A DNA stretch of 62,390 bases from an uncultured Clostridia bacterium (GCA_944354265.1 CALVPX010000005.1:1-62390), one strand, 5' to 3'; positions 49,920 to 59,038 are shown, counted from the first letter of the stretch. Notes: generated by a model from the letters alone, not told the origin. A program made the numbers and translations.

Positions 49920-50170
49920 CTAATTTACAAACCCTATCGGCGCGTCCGCGCCACTTCCCCTTAACTAAGGGGAAGCTTATGGTTGGTGTTTCTGCGCCTG
50001 CGGCGCAATACAATACTGTAGGCTCCACTTTTTTAAAAGGGGAGCTGTCACACGGAGCGTGACTGAGGGATTGTTATCTTACTATATTAACTACGGCGCT
50101 TACGCGCCTACAATCCCCCCTTGGTTTGCCAAAGCAAACCGTCCCCCCTTTACACAAGGGGGGCTTGGGG
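49920..50170. repeat. Family C repeats upstream of the lipoprotein gene
   Basis: Successive palindromes: CTTCCCCTTAACTAAGGGGAAG, CTCCACTTTTTTAAAAGGGGAG with flanks GAGCGTGACTGAGGGATTGT, GGTTTGCC/GGCAAACC, and CCCCCCTTTACACAAGGGGGG. This is the richest C cluster in the window. It shows no spacer regularity, so it is not a CRISPR. Confidence 0.6.
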
Positions 50171-50256
50171 CACCGCCATTTTCGGCAAAGTTAGCAATAT
50201 TATTTGTCTTTATACATAATTTAATCAAATATTATGTATAAAAATGAATAAACTTA

Positions 50257-50285
50257 TTGACAAAATGAAAAAATGGTGAAATAAT
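50257..50285 (+). promoter_or_regulatory. Lipoprotein gene promoter
   Basis: TTGACA-17-AATAAT. It gives a leader of about 110 nt containing a short hairpin, CGCCGC/GCGGCG (50333-50348). Confidence 0.55.
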
Positions 50286-50404
50286 ATTTACATAAACATT
50301 CACATATCTTTGTTTGGGAATTTTTAATGTAACGCCGCTGAGCGGCGATGCGTTTTATAGTTTTTACAACTGCGCAGCAGTTAATATTTTTAAAGGAGAA
50401 TCCT

Positions 50405-52900
50405 ATGCACAATTTTAAGAAAGCTATGGCAAGTGTTGTGCTCGGAGGCGTGTGCGCCCTGTCGTTGACAATGACGGCATGCGCGCCCGACGAACCTGAA
50501 ACCGAGCCGCACGAACACACCTACAGCACCGAATGGGTGTTCAACTCCACCCAACATTGGCACCCCGCCTCCTGCGACGATACCAACTCGGTGAGCGAAC
50601 AGGCAGACCACGTCGACGAGAACGGCGACTCGGTTTGCGACGTATGCGGCTTCAACTATACCCACACGCATGTATTCGACGACGAATGGAGCGCAGATGA
50701 GACCAACCATTGGCACGCAGCCCTCTGCGGTCACGAAGATACGGCCGATTCCGCCGCCCACACCGCAAATGCGGCAGGCGTGTGCACAGTATGCGGATAT
50801 CAGGTATTCCCCGCATCCGAGGCAGACGTTTCGACCATGGAGAAGGCGCTTGAAGTTGCAGAGCTGCAGAGCTACAGAGGCGAACATGCCGAAGGCACGA
50901 TTGAATACTTCAACGCCATATATAACAGGACTTCCACCTACACTTTCAATTACGACATCTATGAGGACTACACCTACGTTTACTACAACGGAGGTTACAG
51001 CATAACTGAAAATTGGTACTCGCTCAAGGGCGACGGCTCGGTCTTCGCCATAGTTGACAACAACGAAGGCAACGGACCTGAGTTTGACAACACCGCCTAC
51101 CCTGTAGAAGCCATGGACGGATATGCGTTTGATAACTTCACAGGCACAGAACAGACATATTACGGCGTTACGGGACTCGTTACCGGTCTGTATGACTTCG
51201 CCACCGAAAATGACCTTTTGGTAGACGATTCGGTAGCCGTACCCGGTGAGGACAGCGAATACTACACCTTTGCGCTGACACGCTATGAAGAGGGTTACTC
51301 CATGACGGCGAGCGGCGAGGAAGAGCGCGATCAGAGCATGGACTATTACTACGAGATAGGCGTTCAATTTACTATGGATGTTCAGAATTATATTGACAGC
51401 GTGACCGTTACCACCGCGCAGTATGATTCTGACAGCATGACCTTTACCGACGAAACGGGCCACGGCACCTTAAACGAGGATGCCGCACCTTACATTGAGT
51501 ACACATACGAGCTCACCCAAGGCGGACGTAACCCCTATGTGTATGATGAAATTGTAATGGACGCCTTTGACATTGCAGACGCCGAAGGCAATATTATTTC
51601 TACCGACGACCCCGACGCTGAAGTGACTGTTTCGCAGGCGCCCGGTTCTTACATCAACTATTCGCTTACGAATATTGTTCCCGAGACGGCAGATCCTACA
51701 CTTGACGGCCTTACTGTTACACTTGAAAAGTATAACGAAGAGGCTGCCGCATATGAACCCTGCGAGATGGGATGGATGACGGTAAATGTTTACACCTATT
51801 CGGGCACTAGCGTTTCGATAAACCCTTCAGCCTCGGCATCGGCAGAGGGCGAATACCGCATAACCTTCGAATCTGAAAACGTAACCAAGTACATAATACT
51901 TGAAGTTGTTTACCCCGCTCCCACGTCGATAGCAGCGCAGGCAAACGGCAACTCGGTTGACAGCTACAACACCTACACGGGCGTAAATGTAGCAATAAGC
52001 GGCAGCGTGGCCTACGGCTATGCAACGGGCTATGAGGTTGAAATTACAAGCGCCAATGCGGCCGACGCAACGCTTTCAGGCGATTCGACATTGGGATATA
52101 CCTTCTCTTCGAATACGGCAGGCACCTATACCCTCACCGTAACTTCCACTGCGGCTGAAGGCGTTTCCGACACGATTGACATAGTTGTCAGCCCTGCTCC
52201 CGCTATTGGAGATATACTGAACGGCAATTATGTTTATGACATAGCCAACGATTACACGGGCAACTTTGAACAGAATATCTACATCGGCTTTACTCCCGCA
52301 AGCGAAGGCGCATTGAGCGGCACATTCAGCTATTATGTAATAACGGCATGGTATGGCAGCTTCATAGGTTCGTGCGAATATTCGTATGACGAGACCACAG
52401 GCGTCATTACCCTGAGCGGCCTGCCTGAGGATATGGAAGCAACCCTTACAGTTGCGATTGCCGACAACTATACGCCCGAAGTAAGTCTGACAGTAGAAAG
52501 CTACTACGGCAGTGAAACCATTACGGCAAGCGACCTTGCTGTCACGACGGAAGAAGTGCCCGATGAAATACAAATTGATATACCTTCTGAAATTGAATAT
52601 ATGACTTACTACAACTCAACGTTGGACATAGGCATCTATTTTGAAGAAGGCGGCATAGGCAGCTTGTTTGAAGGCACAGATCAATGGTTTACGGACATAG
52701 TTGTTTCGTTCACATGGGTAGTCGATGAAAACGACCACATTGTGATGACATTGGCCGACGGTGAAACCGTACCCGCCGAACTTGCAGAATATGTTGACCT
52801 TGTATTCAGCGCAGAGGGCGCAACGTACGACGCAACAAATGCTTCGATAGACATCGGCGAATACGAATTTGCTGAACCCTCTAATCCTTGGGGTTGGTAA
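50405..52900 (+). CDS. Large secreted lipoprotein with His/Cys repeats and an Ig-like domain
   Basis: 831 residues from ATG 50405 (AAAGGAG upstream). A signal peptide ends in LSLTMTAC, so C26 is the probable lipidated residue. Residues about 35-135 hold two units of a histidine- and cysteine-rich repeat (HEHTYSTEWVFNSTQHWHPASC, then CDVCGFNYTHTHVFDDEW..NHWHAALCGHED, ending CTVCGY), seen in many clostridial surface proteins. The middle is Tyr/Thr/Asp/Glu-rich, and about 520-620 resembles a bacterial Ig-like domain. No LPXTG or enzymatic motif. The protein is very acidic, likely cell-surface anchored, with possible metal binding by the repeats. Confidence 0.8.
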   Translation: MHNFKKAMASVVLGGVCALSLTMTACAPDEPETEPHEHTYSTEWVFNSTQHWHPASCDDTNSVSEQADHVDENGDSVCDVCGFNYTHTHVFDDEWSADETNHWHAALCGHEDTADSAAHTANAAGVCTVCGYQVFPASEADVSTMEKALEVAELQSYRGEHAEGTIEYFNAIYNRTSTYTFNYDIYEDYTYVYYNGGYSITENWYSLKGDGSVFAIVDNNEGNGPEFDNTAYPVEAMDGYAFDNFTGTEQTYYGVTGLVTGLYDFATENDLLVDDSVAVPGEDSEYYTFALTRYEEGYSMTASGEEERDQSMDYYYEIGVQFTMDVQNYIDSVTVTTAQYDSDSMTFTDETGHGTLNEDAAPYIEYTYELTQGGRNPYVYDEIVMDAFDIADAEGNIISTDDPDAEVTVSQAPGSYINYSLTNIVPETADPTLDGLTVTLEKYNEEAAAYEPCEMGWMTVNVYTYSGTSVSINPSASASAEGEYRITFESENVTKYIILEVVYPAPTSIAAQANGNSVDSYNTYTGVNVAISGSVAYGYATGYEVEITSANAADATLSGDSTLGYTFSSNTAGTYTLTVTSTAAEGVSDTIDIVVSPAPAIGDILNGNYVYDIANDYTGNFEQNIYIGFTPASEGALSGTFSYYVITAWYGSFIGSCEYSYDETTGVITLSGLPEDMEATLTVAIADNYTPEVSLTVESYYGSETITASDLAVTTEEVPDEIQIDIPSEIEYMTYYNSTLDIGIYFEEGGIGSLFEGTDQWFTDIVVSFTWVVDENDHIVMTLADGETVPAELAEYVDLVFSAEGATYDATNASIDIGEYEFAEPSNPWGW

Positions 52901-52930
52901 TAATTCCTACCGCTATCATTAAGTGACCCT

Positions 52931-52969
52931 CAGCGGGGGTGCGATTTATCGCACCCCCGCTGTTTTTTT
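52931..52969 (+). terminator. Lipoprotein gene terminator
   Basis: Arms CAGCGGGGGTGCGAT and ATCGCACCCCCGCTG followed by TTTTTTT. Confidence 0.9.
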
Positions 52970-52990
52970 GTACCAAAGCCGCAAATTACG

Positions 52991-53018
52991 GGCGGGCGCA
53001 CCGAAAGGTGCGCCCGCC
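52991..53018. repeat. Perfect 12-bp hairpin with GAAA loop
   Basis: GGCGGGCGCACC and GGTGCGCCCGCC around GAAA, 20 bp past the previous terminator. Possibly a second terminator or a repeat remnant. Confidence 0.5.
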
Positions 53019-53034
53019 ACGTTTACTATAATTA

Positions 53035-53398
53035 TGTCATTTCGACTGTAGCCGTCAGGCGAAACGGAGAAATCTACGGGAACGTAGTCTGACTTCGTTT
53101 TTTTTTGGGGGGAGGATTAGACTAAAAACAATCCCCCCTTTGATCCCCCCTTTGCACAAGGGGGGCTTGGGGAAGCTGACTTCGTTTGGGAGATTTCTCC
53201 ACTTCATCGTCGGAGCAAACTTTGCTCTAAGCAAGCCGTGAGTACACGCCTTGCAACTTTGCTACGTTGCTCCTCCTCTTCGCGCAAATACTACAGTTTT
53301 GCGCGAGTACTGAGGTTAGTTATGTACGCTCACTTCGGTCGAAATGACAGGGAACAACAATGTAGCCTCCCCAAAAACTTGGGGAGGCTACTAAGTTA
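53035..53398. repeat. Repeat mosaic: A left half, C, composite A-F copy 3, C palindrome
   Basis: GTCATTTCGACTGTAG with GGAGAAATCTACGG, then CCCCCCTTTGATCCCCCC/ACAAGGGGGG, then the A-F composite (53180-53349) with the TACTACAG hairpin, then CCTCCCCAAAAACTTGGGGAGG. No gene in the 517-bp gap. Confidence 0.7.
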
Positions 53399-53417
53399 CC
53401 AATGTGCTATGAAATGT

Positions 53418-54740
53418 TTAATTGAAGGAGTTGCGGTCGGCCTCCGTCCAACCCCAATTTTGGCAGGTGCGGTGGGATTTGAACCAATCGGTGTCCTTGA
53501 GCTTGGTGGTGTTGTTGGAGCACCAAAGGCGCAGGCCTGCCTCCCCCTCATCATCTTGAGGCTGATAGTAGAAAACTATGTCGCCGTTCATGGAGGTGAA
53601 GCCCTGCTCGCTGTCGTCGGCGAGCGAGGTGCAATACACGCTGTCGGTATACTGAGAGACGCGGTCGATAAACGCCTGAGTGGGGAAAGTGTTGTCGTTG
53701 TTGTCGGTATATTCGGTTGAGCCCGAACAGCAGCAGACGGCCACATATTGGGGCTTGATTATGCTTAAGAGCTCCTCCGTGGTGGAAGTTTTGCTGCCGT
53801 GGTGGCCGCCCTTGAAGAGGACGACTTCGGGCAGGTCGTTATTCTCTACGAGGTGTTCCTCGCCGTCGCCTTCGAGGTCGCCCGTGAACAGATAGTGCGA
53901 GGCGCTTCCACCTGCAGGCTGATAGCTTAAGAGCATGCACACCGAATAGTCGTTTTCGTCCGACGTTTCGTTCTCGTAGAAGTAGTTATAGAGAATGTTC
54001 ATTGTGAGCGAACCGTCGGCATTTATATCATAGCTGCGAGATGCGCCGCCACGGTTGTACCAACAGTCGTCGGCGTCGTAAATTGCCGTGCCGTAAGTTT
54101 GGGCGCAGTACTCGGTGGCGGTGACATAGTCCCTGTAAATCTGCGAGGTGGTGTTGTGCCCCGAAAACTGAATTATGGTGCCTATTTCGTAGTTGTACAG
54201 CACGCCCGTGCGGCTGTCGCCCGAGGCATTGCCCACAAAGCCTGCAATGTGGTCCTGATGGGCGTGGGTGGCGATGACGTATTCGATTTCGCCGTCCTCG
54301 CAATAGCGCTCTATGTAGGAATTGATGGTCGTAGCCGACGACTTGCGGGAGCCCGCGTCGATTAAAATTTCGGTATCGCCGCAGTCAATTAGCGTGCAGT
54401 CGCCCGTGTACTCGTTGCCGAGTTCCAAAAAGTGAATGGAGAACTCGGCGCCGGTTATATCTTCGAGCGCGCCTGCGGAGATGTCCTCCACCGTCTGCCC
54501 GTTGGTGCCTTCGGGGTCGTCGAGGTCGGTGTCCTCGTAATACTGCTTAGTGTAGTCGAGGTATTCCTGCCTTAAGCTGTCTATCTGTTCACGCAGACGG
54601 CCGAAGAGGTCGGGGCGGAGAAAGTAGAGGGCGACCGCCGCCGCAATGATGATGACAACAATGATTATGATTGCGGCGAGCAGTTTGGGGTGGCGCTGAG
54701 CAAAGCTCTTTTTGCTGCGCGAAGAGCGGTTGTTTGCCAT
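53418..54740 (-). CDS. Membrane-anchored MBL-fold protein, ComEC/Rec2 C-domain type
   Basis: 440 residues. A lysine/arginine-rich N terminus and a single membrane anchor (about 20-43) are followed by an extracytoplasmic MBL-fold domain (about 95-420) with HFLELGNEYTGDCTLIDCGDTEILIDAG, the zinc motif THAHQDHIAG, FTGDLEGDGE and KGGHHGSKTST. These motifs match ComEC-type stand-alone hydrolases (extracellular nuclease or phosphodiesterase candidates). No ComEC channel domain is present, so a role in competence is not implied. It follows valS on the same strand. Confidence 0.88.
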   Translation of the reverse strand: MANNRSSRSKKSFAQRHPKLLAAIIIIVVIIIAAAVALYFLRPDLFGRLREQIDSLRQEYLDYTKQYYEDTDLDDPEGTNGQTVEDISAGALEDITGAEFSIHFLELGNEYTGDCTLIDCGDTEILIDAGSRKSSATTINSYIERYCEDGEIEYVIATHAHQDHIAGFVGNASGDSRTGVLYNYEIGTIIQFSGHNTTSQIYRDYVTATEYCAQTYGTAIYDADDCWYNRGGASRSYDINADGSLTMNILYNYFYENETSDENDYSVCMLLSYQPAGGSASHYLFTGDLEGDGEEHLVENNDLPEVVLFKGGHHGSKTSTTEELLSIIKPQYVAVCCCSGSTEYTDNNDNTFPTQAFIDRVSQYTDSVYCTSLADDSEQGFTSMNGDIVFYYQPQDDEGEAGLRLWCSNNTTKLKDTDWFKSHRTCQNWGWTEADRNSFN

Positions 54741-54757
54741 ATACTATGCCCCCTTTA

Positions 54758-57376
54758 TCAGCCGAGAGCCTTTAGCTGTTCCAAAATCTTTTCGCGCAGG
54801 CTTTGGAATTTATTGAGTTTTTCGCGCTCGTTTTCAACCAAGTTTTTGGGCGCCTTGGAGATGAAGCCCTGATTGTTGAGCTTGCCGTCGGCACGGCGGA
54901 TCTCCTCGGTCACCTTTTCGAGCTCCTTATTGAGCCTCTCCCTCTCCTTGTCGAGGTCGACGAGCTCGCCCATGGGGATATAGAGTGTGCACGAGGGCAG
55001 AACCTTGGTGACGAGCTTATCGCCCGCCTCCTCCTGCGAGGAGATAAACTTTATTTCGCTTGCGCCGGCGAGCTTTAAGATGCTGTCTGCATTGGAGGAG
55101 ATGGTGCGCCTGTTTTCGGCGAGCACATAGAGGGTGACCTTCTTTGAGGGAGGGCAGCCCATCTCCGTCTTGATGGCGCGCACCGACTTGATTATGTCCA
55201 TTATGCCGCCGAACGCCGTGGACTCCTTTTTGTAGGAGAGCTTGGAGTTGTAGCGGGGGAATTCCTGCACCATTATGGAGCCCTCGGTGCCGGGCAGGTT
55301 GCGGTAAATTTCGTCCGTGATGAAGGGCACGAAGGGATGAAGGAGCTTTAGCGCCGTGGTGAGCACATAGTGCAGCACGGAGATGGCGTTGTCCTTCTTT
55401 TCGTCGTCGTCCGACCAAAGGGCGGGCTTTGTAAGTTCGATATACCAATCGCAGAAGTCCGACCACATGAAGTCGTAGAGTATCTGACAGGCGACGCCCA
55501 ACTCGAACTTGTTCATGGCGAGGGTGACGTCGCGCACGGCGAAGTTGAGTTTGGAGATTATCCACTTATCTGCCTGAGTGAGCTTTATATCCGACAGGGG
55601 CTTTATCTTCCTGCCCTCGCAGTTCATTACGACATATCTTGAGGCGTTCCAAATTTTGTTCATGAAGTTGCGGCAGCTTTCGACCTTGGCGTCCGAATAC
55701 CTCATGTCGTTGCCGGGGGCGACGCCCTGAAGGAGGGAAAAGCGCAGGCTGTCGGCGCCGTACTTATCGATGACCTCCAAGGGGTCGACGCCGTTGCCCA
55801 AGGATTTTGACATCTTTCTGCCCTTGTCGTCGCGCACGATGCCGTGGATGAGCACATAGCGGAAGGGAACTTTGCGCATGTGCTCGAGCCCCGAGAAGAT
55901 CATTCTTGCTACCCAAAAGAAGATTATGTCGTAGCCCGTGACAAGCAGGTCGGTGGGATAGAAGTAGTCCAAGTCGGGAGTGTCGTCGGGATAGCCCAAA
56001 GTGGAGAACGGCCACAGTGCCGAGGAGAACCATGTATCGAGGACGTCCTCGTCCTGATAGATGTTCTTTGAGCCGCAGTTGGGGCAGACGATGGGGTCGG
56101 TCTTTTGACATATCTCCGCGCCGCAGTCGGGGCAGTACCAAACGGGAATTCTGTGACCCCACCACAGCTGACGGGAGATACACCAATCCTTGACGTTCTC
56201 CATCCAATTGTAATAAATTTTTGCAAACCTTTCGGGAATGAAGGTGGTCTTTTTATAGGTGACGGCGTTGATTGCGGGAAGGGCGAGAGGCTCCATCTTG
56301 ACGAACCACTGCTTGGAGACGATGGGTTCGACCGTGGAATGGCAGCGGTAGCAATGGCCGACGTTGTGGGCGTGCGGCTCCTTCTTTATGAGGTAGCCCT
56401 GCTCCTCCAAATCCTTTTCGAGCTGCTTTCTGCACTCGTACCTGTCCATGCCCGCATATTTGCCGGCGTTTTCGTTCATGGTGCCGTCGTCGTTCATGAC
56501 CTTGACGAGGGGAAGGTTGTGGCGCAGGCCGACTTCGAAGTCGTTGGGGTCGTGGGCGGGGGTTATCTTTACGCAGCCGGTGCCGAACTCCATGTCGGCA
56601 TGTTCGTCGCCGACGACGGAAATGGGCTTGTTTACGATGGGCAGAATGACGTTTTTGCCGATTAAATGCTTATACCTGTCGTCGTTGGGATTGACGGCCA
56701 CGGCCGTGTCGCCGAACATAGTTTCGGGACGGGTGGTGGCGACGACCAAATATTCATCCGAATTTTCTACGGGATATTTGAGGTGCCAGAAGAAGGAATG
56801 CTCCTCCTCGTACTCCACCTCTGCATCAGACAGCGCCGTTTTGCAGTGGGGGCACCAATTTATTATGCGCGAACCGCGGTAGATGAGGCCTTTGTTGTAG
56901 AGGTTGACGAACACCTCCCTGACCGCCTTGGAGCACTTTTCGTCCATGGTGAAGGACAGGCGCGACCAATCGCACGACGAGCCCATCTTTTTGAGCTGAG
57001 TGATTATTCTGCCGCCGTACTTTTCCTTCCACGCCCATGCGCGCTTTAAAAATTCTTCGCGGCCGACGTCCTGCTTTGTCAGCCCCTCCTCCGCCATCTG
57101 CTCGACGATTTTTACCTCGGTGGCGATGGAGGCGTGGTCGGTGCCGGGCAGCCAAAGGGCGCAGTAACCCTGCATGCGCTTGAAGCGGGTTATGGCGTCC
57201 TGAAGGGTGTTATCCAAGGCGTGACCCATGTGCAGCTGCCCCGTTATGTTGGGGGGAGGCATCATTATTGTGAAGGGCACTTTGTTGTCGTCGCGCACGG
57301 CCTTGAAGTAGCCGTGCTCCTCCCAATCCTTATAGAGTCTGTCCTCGAAATCGTGCGGGTTGTAAGTTTTTTCCAT
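54758..57376 (-). CDS. valS: Valyl-tRNA synthetase
   Basis: A class Ia synthetase that charges tRNA-Val and edits threonine. It has 872 residues from ATG 57376 (MEKTYNPHDFEDRLYKDWEEHGYF; GTGAGGA upstream). Motifs: HIGH as PPPNITGQLHMGHAL, the CP1 editing domain (about 180-330), an inserted zinc-ribbon (CPDCGAEICQKTDPIVCPNCG), KMSKSLGNG, an anticodon-binding domain and the C-terminal coiled-coil arm (DLDKERERLNKELEKVTEEIRRADGKL). No T-box is seen upstream; instead there is a family E repeat and a degenerate copy of the valS start. Confidence 0.97.
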   Translation of the reverse strand: MEKTYNPHDFEDRLYKDWEEHGYFKAVRDDNKVPFTIMMPPPNITGQLHMGHALDNTLQDAITRFKRMQGYCALWLPGTDHASIATEVKIVEQMAEEGLTKQDVGREEFLKRAWAWKEKYGGRIITQLKKMGSSCDWSRLSFTMDEKCSKAVREVFVNLYNKGLIYRGSRIINWCPHCKTALSDAEVEYEEEHSFFWHLKYPVENSDEYLVVATTRPETMFGDTAVAVNPNDDRYKHLIGKNVILPIVNKPISVVGDEHADMEFGTGCVKITPAHDPNDFEVGLRHNLPLVKVMNDDGTMNENAGKYAGMDRYECRKQLEKDLEEQGYLIKKEPHAHNVGHCYRCHSTVEPIVSKQWFVKMEPLALPAINAVTYKKTTFIPERFAKIYYNWMENVKDWCISRQLWWGHRIPVWYCPDCGAEICQKTDPIVCPNCGSKNIYQDEDVLDTWFSSALWPFSTLGYPDDTPDLDYFYPTDLLVTGYDIIFFWVARMIFSGLEHMRKVPFRYVLIHGIVRDDKGRKMSKSLGNGVDPLEVIDKYGADSLRFSLLQGVAPGNDMRYSDAKVESCRNFMNKIWNASRYVVMNCEGRKIKPLSDIKLTQADKWIISKLNFAVRDVTLAMNKFELGVACQILYDFMWSDFCDWYIELTKPALWSDDDEKKDNAISVLHYVLTTALKLLHPFVPFITDEIYRNLPGTEGSIMVQEFPRYNSKLSYKKESTAFGGIMDIIKSVRAIKTEMGCPPSKKVTLYVLAENRRTISSNADSILKLAGASEIKFISSQEEAGDKLVTKVLPSCTLYIPMGELVDLDKERERLNKELEKVTEEIRRADGKLNNQGFISKAPKNLVENEREKLNKFQSLREKILEQLKALG

Positions 57377-57394
57377 AAAAAATTCCTCACAAAA

Positions 57395-57575
57395 ATTGTG
57401 CGCTGACGACGCGCAACAATTTTTCGTGACTTTTGGGAGCTCCGCTCCCCTTTGCGCAACGCCTAATGGCACTCGTATTATATAGCTGCGCAAATTCACC
57501 TCAGCTGAGGCGCAGGTATGCGCAAATTGGGGCTACTTCGGGGAAATCAATTCCCCTCGTAACGTTATTTATTTA
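57395..57575 (+). repeat. Family E intergenic repeat, copy 3
   Basis: Contains TTTGCGCAAC, TATTATATAGCTGCGC, TTCACCTCAGCTGAGGCGCA, GGTATGCGCAAATTGGGGC, GAAATCAATTCCCC and CGTTATTTATTTAA. It sits between the valS start and a diverged copy of that start. Confidence 0.7.
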
Positions 57576-57640
57576 AGAATTATGATGCTGTTCAACTTCG
57601 TGTGGATTGTAAATTTTTTCCACATCAAATAGTCCTCTGA
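57569..57640 (-). pseudogene. Diverged duplicate of the valS translation start with an 18-codon frame
   Basis: 57598-57622 matches 57351-57375 (first codons of valS) at 22 of 25 positions, and the Shine-Dalgarno plus ATG context (GAGGA, then ATG at 57625) is also shared. The frame from 57625 reads MWKKFTIHTKLNSIIILK and stops at 57569. It may be a relic of a duplication around the family E insertion, or a short leader peptide of valS. The Ile-Ile-Ile-Leu run is suggestive but unproven. Confidence 0.5.
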
Positions 57641-57651
57641 TAAATGCTCCG

Positions 57652-57766
57652 CTCTCTTTGTCATTTCGACCGTAGCGGAGAAATCTGACCGCCCGCTGTC
57701 CGCCCTTAAAAGGGCGAGATACATTCGACTGCGCTCAGTATGACAGCGGACGGGCGACAAAGAGAG
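57652..57766. repeat. Hybrid A/B hairpin repeat
   Basis: Outer arms CTCTCTTTGTC and GACAAAGAGAG. The left end is family A (GTCATTTCGACCG, GGAGAAATCTGACC) and the right end family B (AGATACATTCGACTGCG, CTCAGTATGACAG). Confidence 0.75.
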
Positions 57767-57866
57767 TGCTTAGAAATAATACAGAGATATTATAAATTAA
57801 AAGCGAGATAATTGTCAAACGTTAAGTACTCCACATAAAATGTAATATCCAAAAAAATTTTATAAT

Positions 57867-58024
57867 TAACGCAAGTCTTGGCTGGCGGTCTCGCCAACAG
57901 CAAGGAAAACTGTTGGCTCGGTCACCGTTCGCGCGGCGAGATGCGCTCACTCATCTCACAACGCTCAAACAGTGGGTAACCACTGTTTGAAGAAAAGCGT
58001 TGTTTGTCCTGCGGCTTGCCGTTA
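57867..58024 (+). promoter_or_regulatory. Candidate structured leader (riboswitch-like) of the NMT1-type ABC operon
   Basis: A closing stem pairs TAACGCAAG (57867-57875) with CTTGCCGTTA (58015-58024, one bulged C), ending 3 nt before the ATG at 58028. Inside: GCCAACAG/CTGTTGGC (57893-57917) competing with TGGCG/CGCCA (57883-57896); GAGATG/CATCTC (57938-57957); and AACGCT/AGCGTT enclosing a perfect 10-bp stem CAAACAGTGG/CCACTGTTTG with a GTAA loop and a one-sided AAGAAA bulge (57960-58001). A promoter TTGTCA-18-TAAAAT lies at 57812-57841. It lacks the TPP, guanidine-I and SAM cores. No second copy is seen in this window. Confidence 0.5.
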
Positions 58025-58027
58025 GTA

Positions 58028-59038
58028 ATGGAGAAAACATTGAAGAATAAAATTATTTGTTTTATCGCGGCGGCGATGATGGCTGCCGCAATGTCGTTTG
58101 CGCTGAGCGCATGCAAGACCGACGATGGCGTAATACGCATCAATGAGGTGACACACTCGGTGTTCTACGCGCCCATGTACCTCGCCGACGAACTTGGGTA
58201 TTTTGAGGAAGAGGGCATAACCATTGAGCTGACCAACGGCGGCGGTGCCGACGCGACCATGGCGGCGGTGCTCTCAGGCGGGGCGGACATAGGTTTCTGC
58301 GGACCCGAAGCTGCAATTTATGTGGCGATAGGCGGCAGCAACGACCTGCCCATGGTGTTCGGTCAGCTGACAAAGCGCGACGGCAGCTTCCTTGTGGGGC
58401 GCACCGACGAGCCCGACTTTGAATGGAGCGACCTTGAGGGCAAGGAGATACTTGCAGGGCGCAAGGGCGGCGTGCCCGCCATGACGTTTGAGTATGCGCT
58501 AAAGGAGCAGGGCGTGACCGCAACCTTAAACTACGACGTGGCCTTCAACATGATGACGGCGGCGTTCGAGAGCGGCGTTGCCGACTACTGCACCATGTTC
58601 GAACCGGGAGCAAGCGAATATCAGGCGCAGGGCAAGGGGTACATAGTTGCCTCCGTCGGGCAGGAATCGGGCGAGGTGCCCTACACCTGTTTTATGGCTA
58701 AGCAAAGCTATATAGACAGCAACCCTCAAAAGATTGAAGGCTTTTTGCGCGCAGTTACAAGGGCTATTAAGTATGTAAACGAGACCGACTCGGCCATAGT
58801 TGCCGAGCAGCTTGTGCCCTACTTTGACGGAACGAGCGTAAACTCCTTAAAGGTTTCGCTTGACAGCTATAAATCTATAGACGCGTGGGTGACGGATATG
58901 GCCATGGAGGAGAGCGCCTTTACCCGCCTGCAAGACATAATTGAGAGCGCGGGCGAACTTGAGAGGCGCGTGGACTTTGACGAATTGGTATTGACCGACG
59001 TGGCGCACGCCGTGTATGAACAAGTGTACGGCGCATGA
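58028..59038 (+). CDS. NMT1/THI5-like ABC transporter substrate-binding lipoprotein
   Basis: 336 residues: a signal peptide with lipobox-like FALSAC (Cys about 29), then a type 2 periplasmic-binding fold with THSVFYAPMYLADELGYFEEEGITIEL, GGADIGFCGPEAAIYV and the C-terminal helices. The NMT1/SsuA/TauA group binds sulfonates, nitrate-like anions or thiamine pyrimidine precursors; the ligand here cannot be told. ATG 58028 has no clear Shine-Dalgarno. TTG 58040 (MKNKIICF) has GGAG at good spacing and is an alternative start. First gene of a three-gene importer. Confidence 0.88.
   Translation: MEKTLKNKIICFIAAAMMAAAMSFALSACKTDDGVIRINEVTHSVFYAPMYLADELGYFEEEGITIELTNGGGADATMAAVLSGGADIGFCGPEAAIYVAIGGSNDLPMVFGQLTKRDGSFLVGRTDEPDFEWSDLEGKEILAGRKGGVPAMTFEYALKEQGVTATLNYDVAFNMMTAAFESGVADYCTMFEPGASEYQAQGKGYIVASVGQESGEVPYTCFMAKQSYIDSNPQKIEGFLRAVTRAIKYVNETDSAIVAEQLVPYFDGTSVNSLKVSLDSYKSIDAWVTDMAMEESAFTRLQDIIESAGELERRVDFDELVLTDVAHAVYEQVYGA

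Noticed and set aside
49920..50170. Possible CRISPR-like array of CCCCTTT..AAGGGG palindromes
   Set aside because: The units differ in sequence and spacing, there are no uniform spacers or cas genes, and the same palindromes are scattered elsewhere as intergenic repeats.
57377..57600. T-box riboswitch upstream of valS
   Set aside because: No GGTGG..CCGCG antiterminator core was found on the minus strand. The stretch is a family E repeat.
57867..58027. TPP riboswitch in front of the NMT1/THI5-like importer
   Set aside because: The CTGAGA and ACCTGATCTGGATAAT cores are absent, so the leader was reported as unassigned instead.
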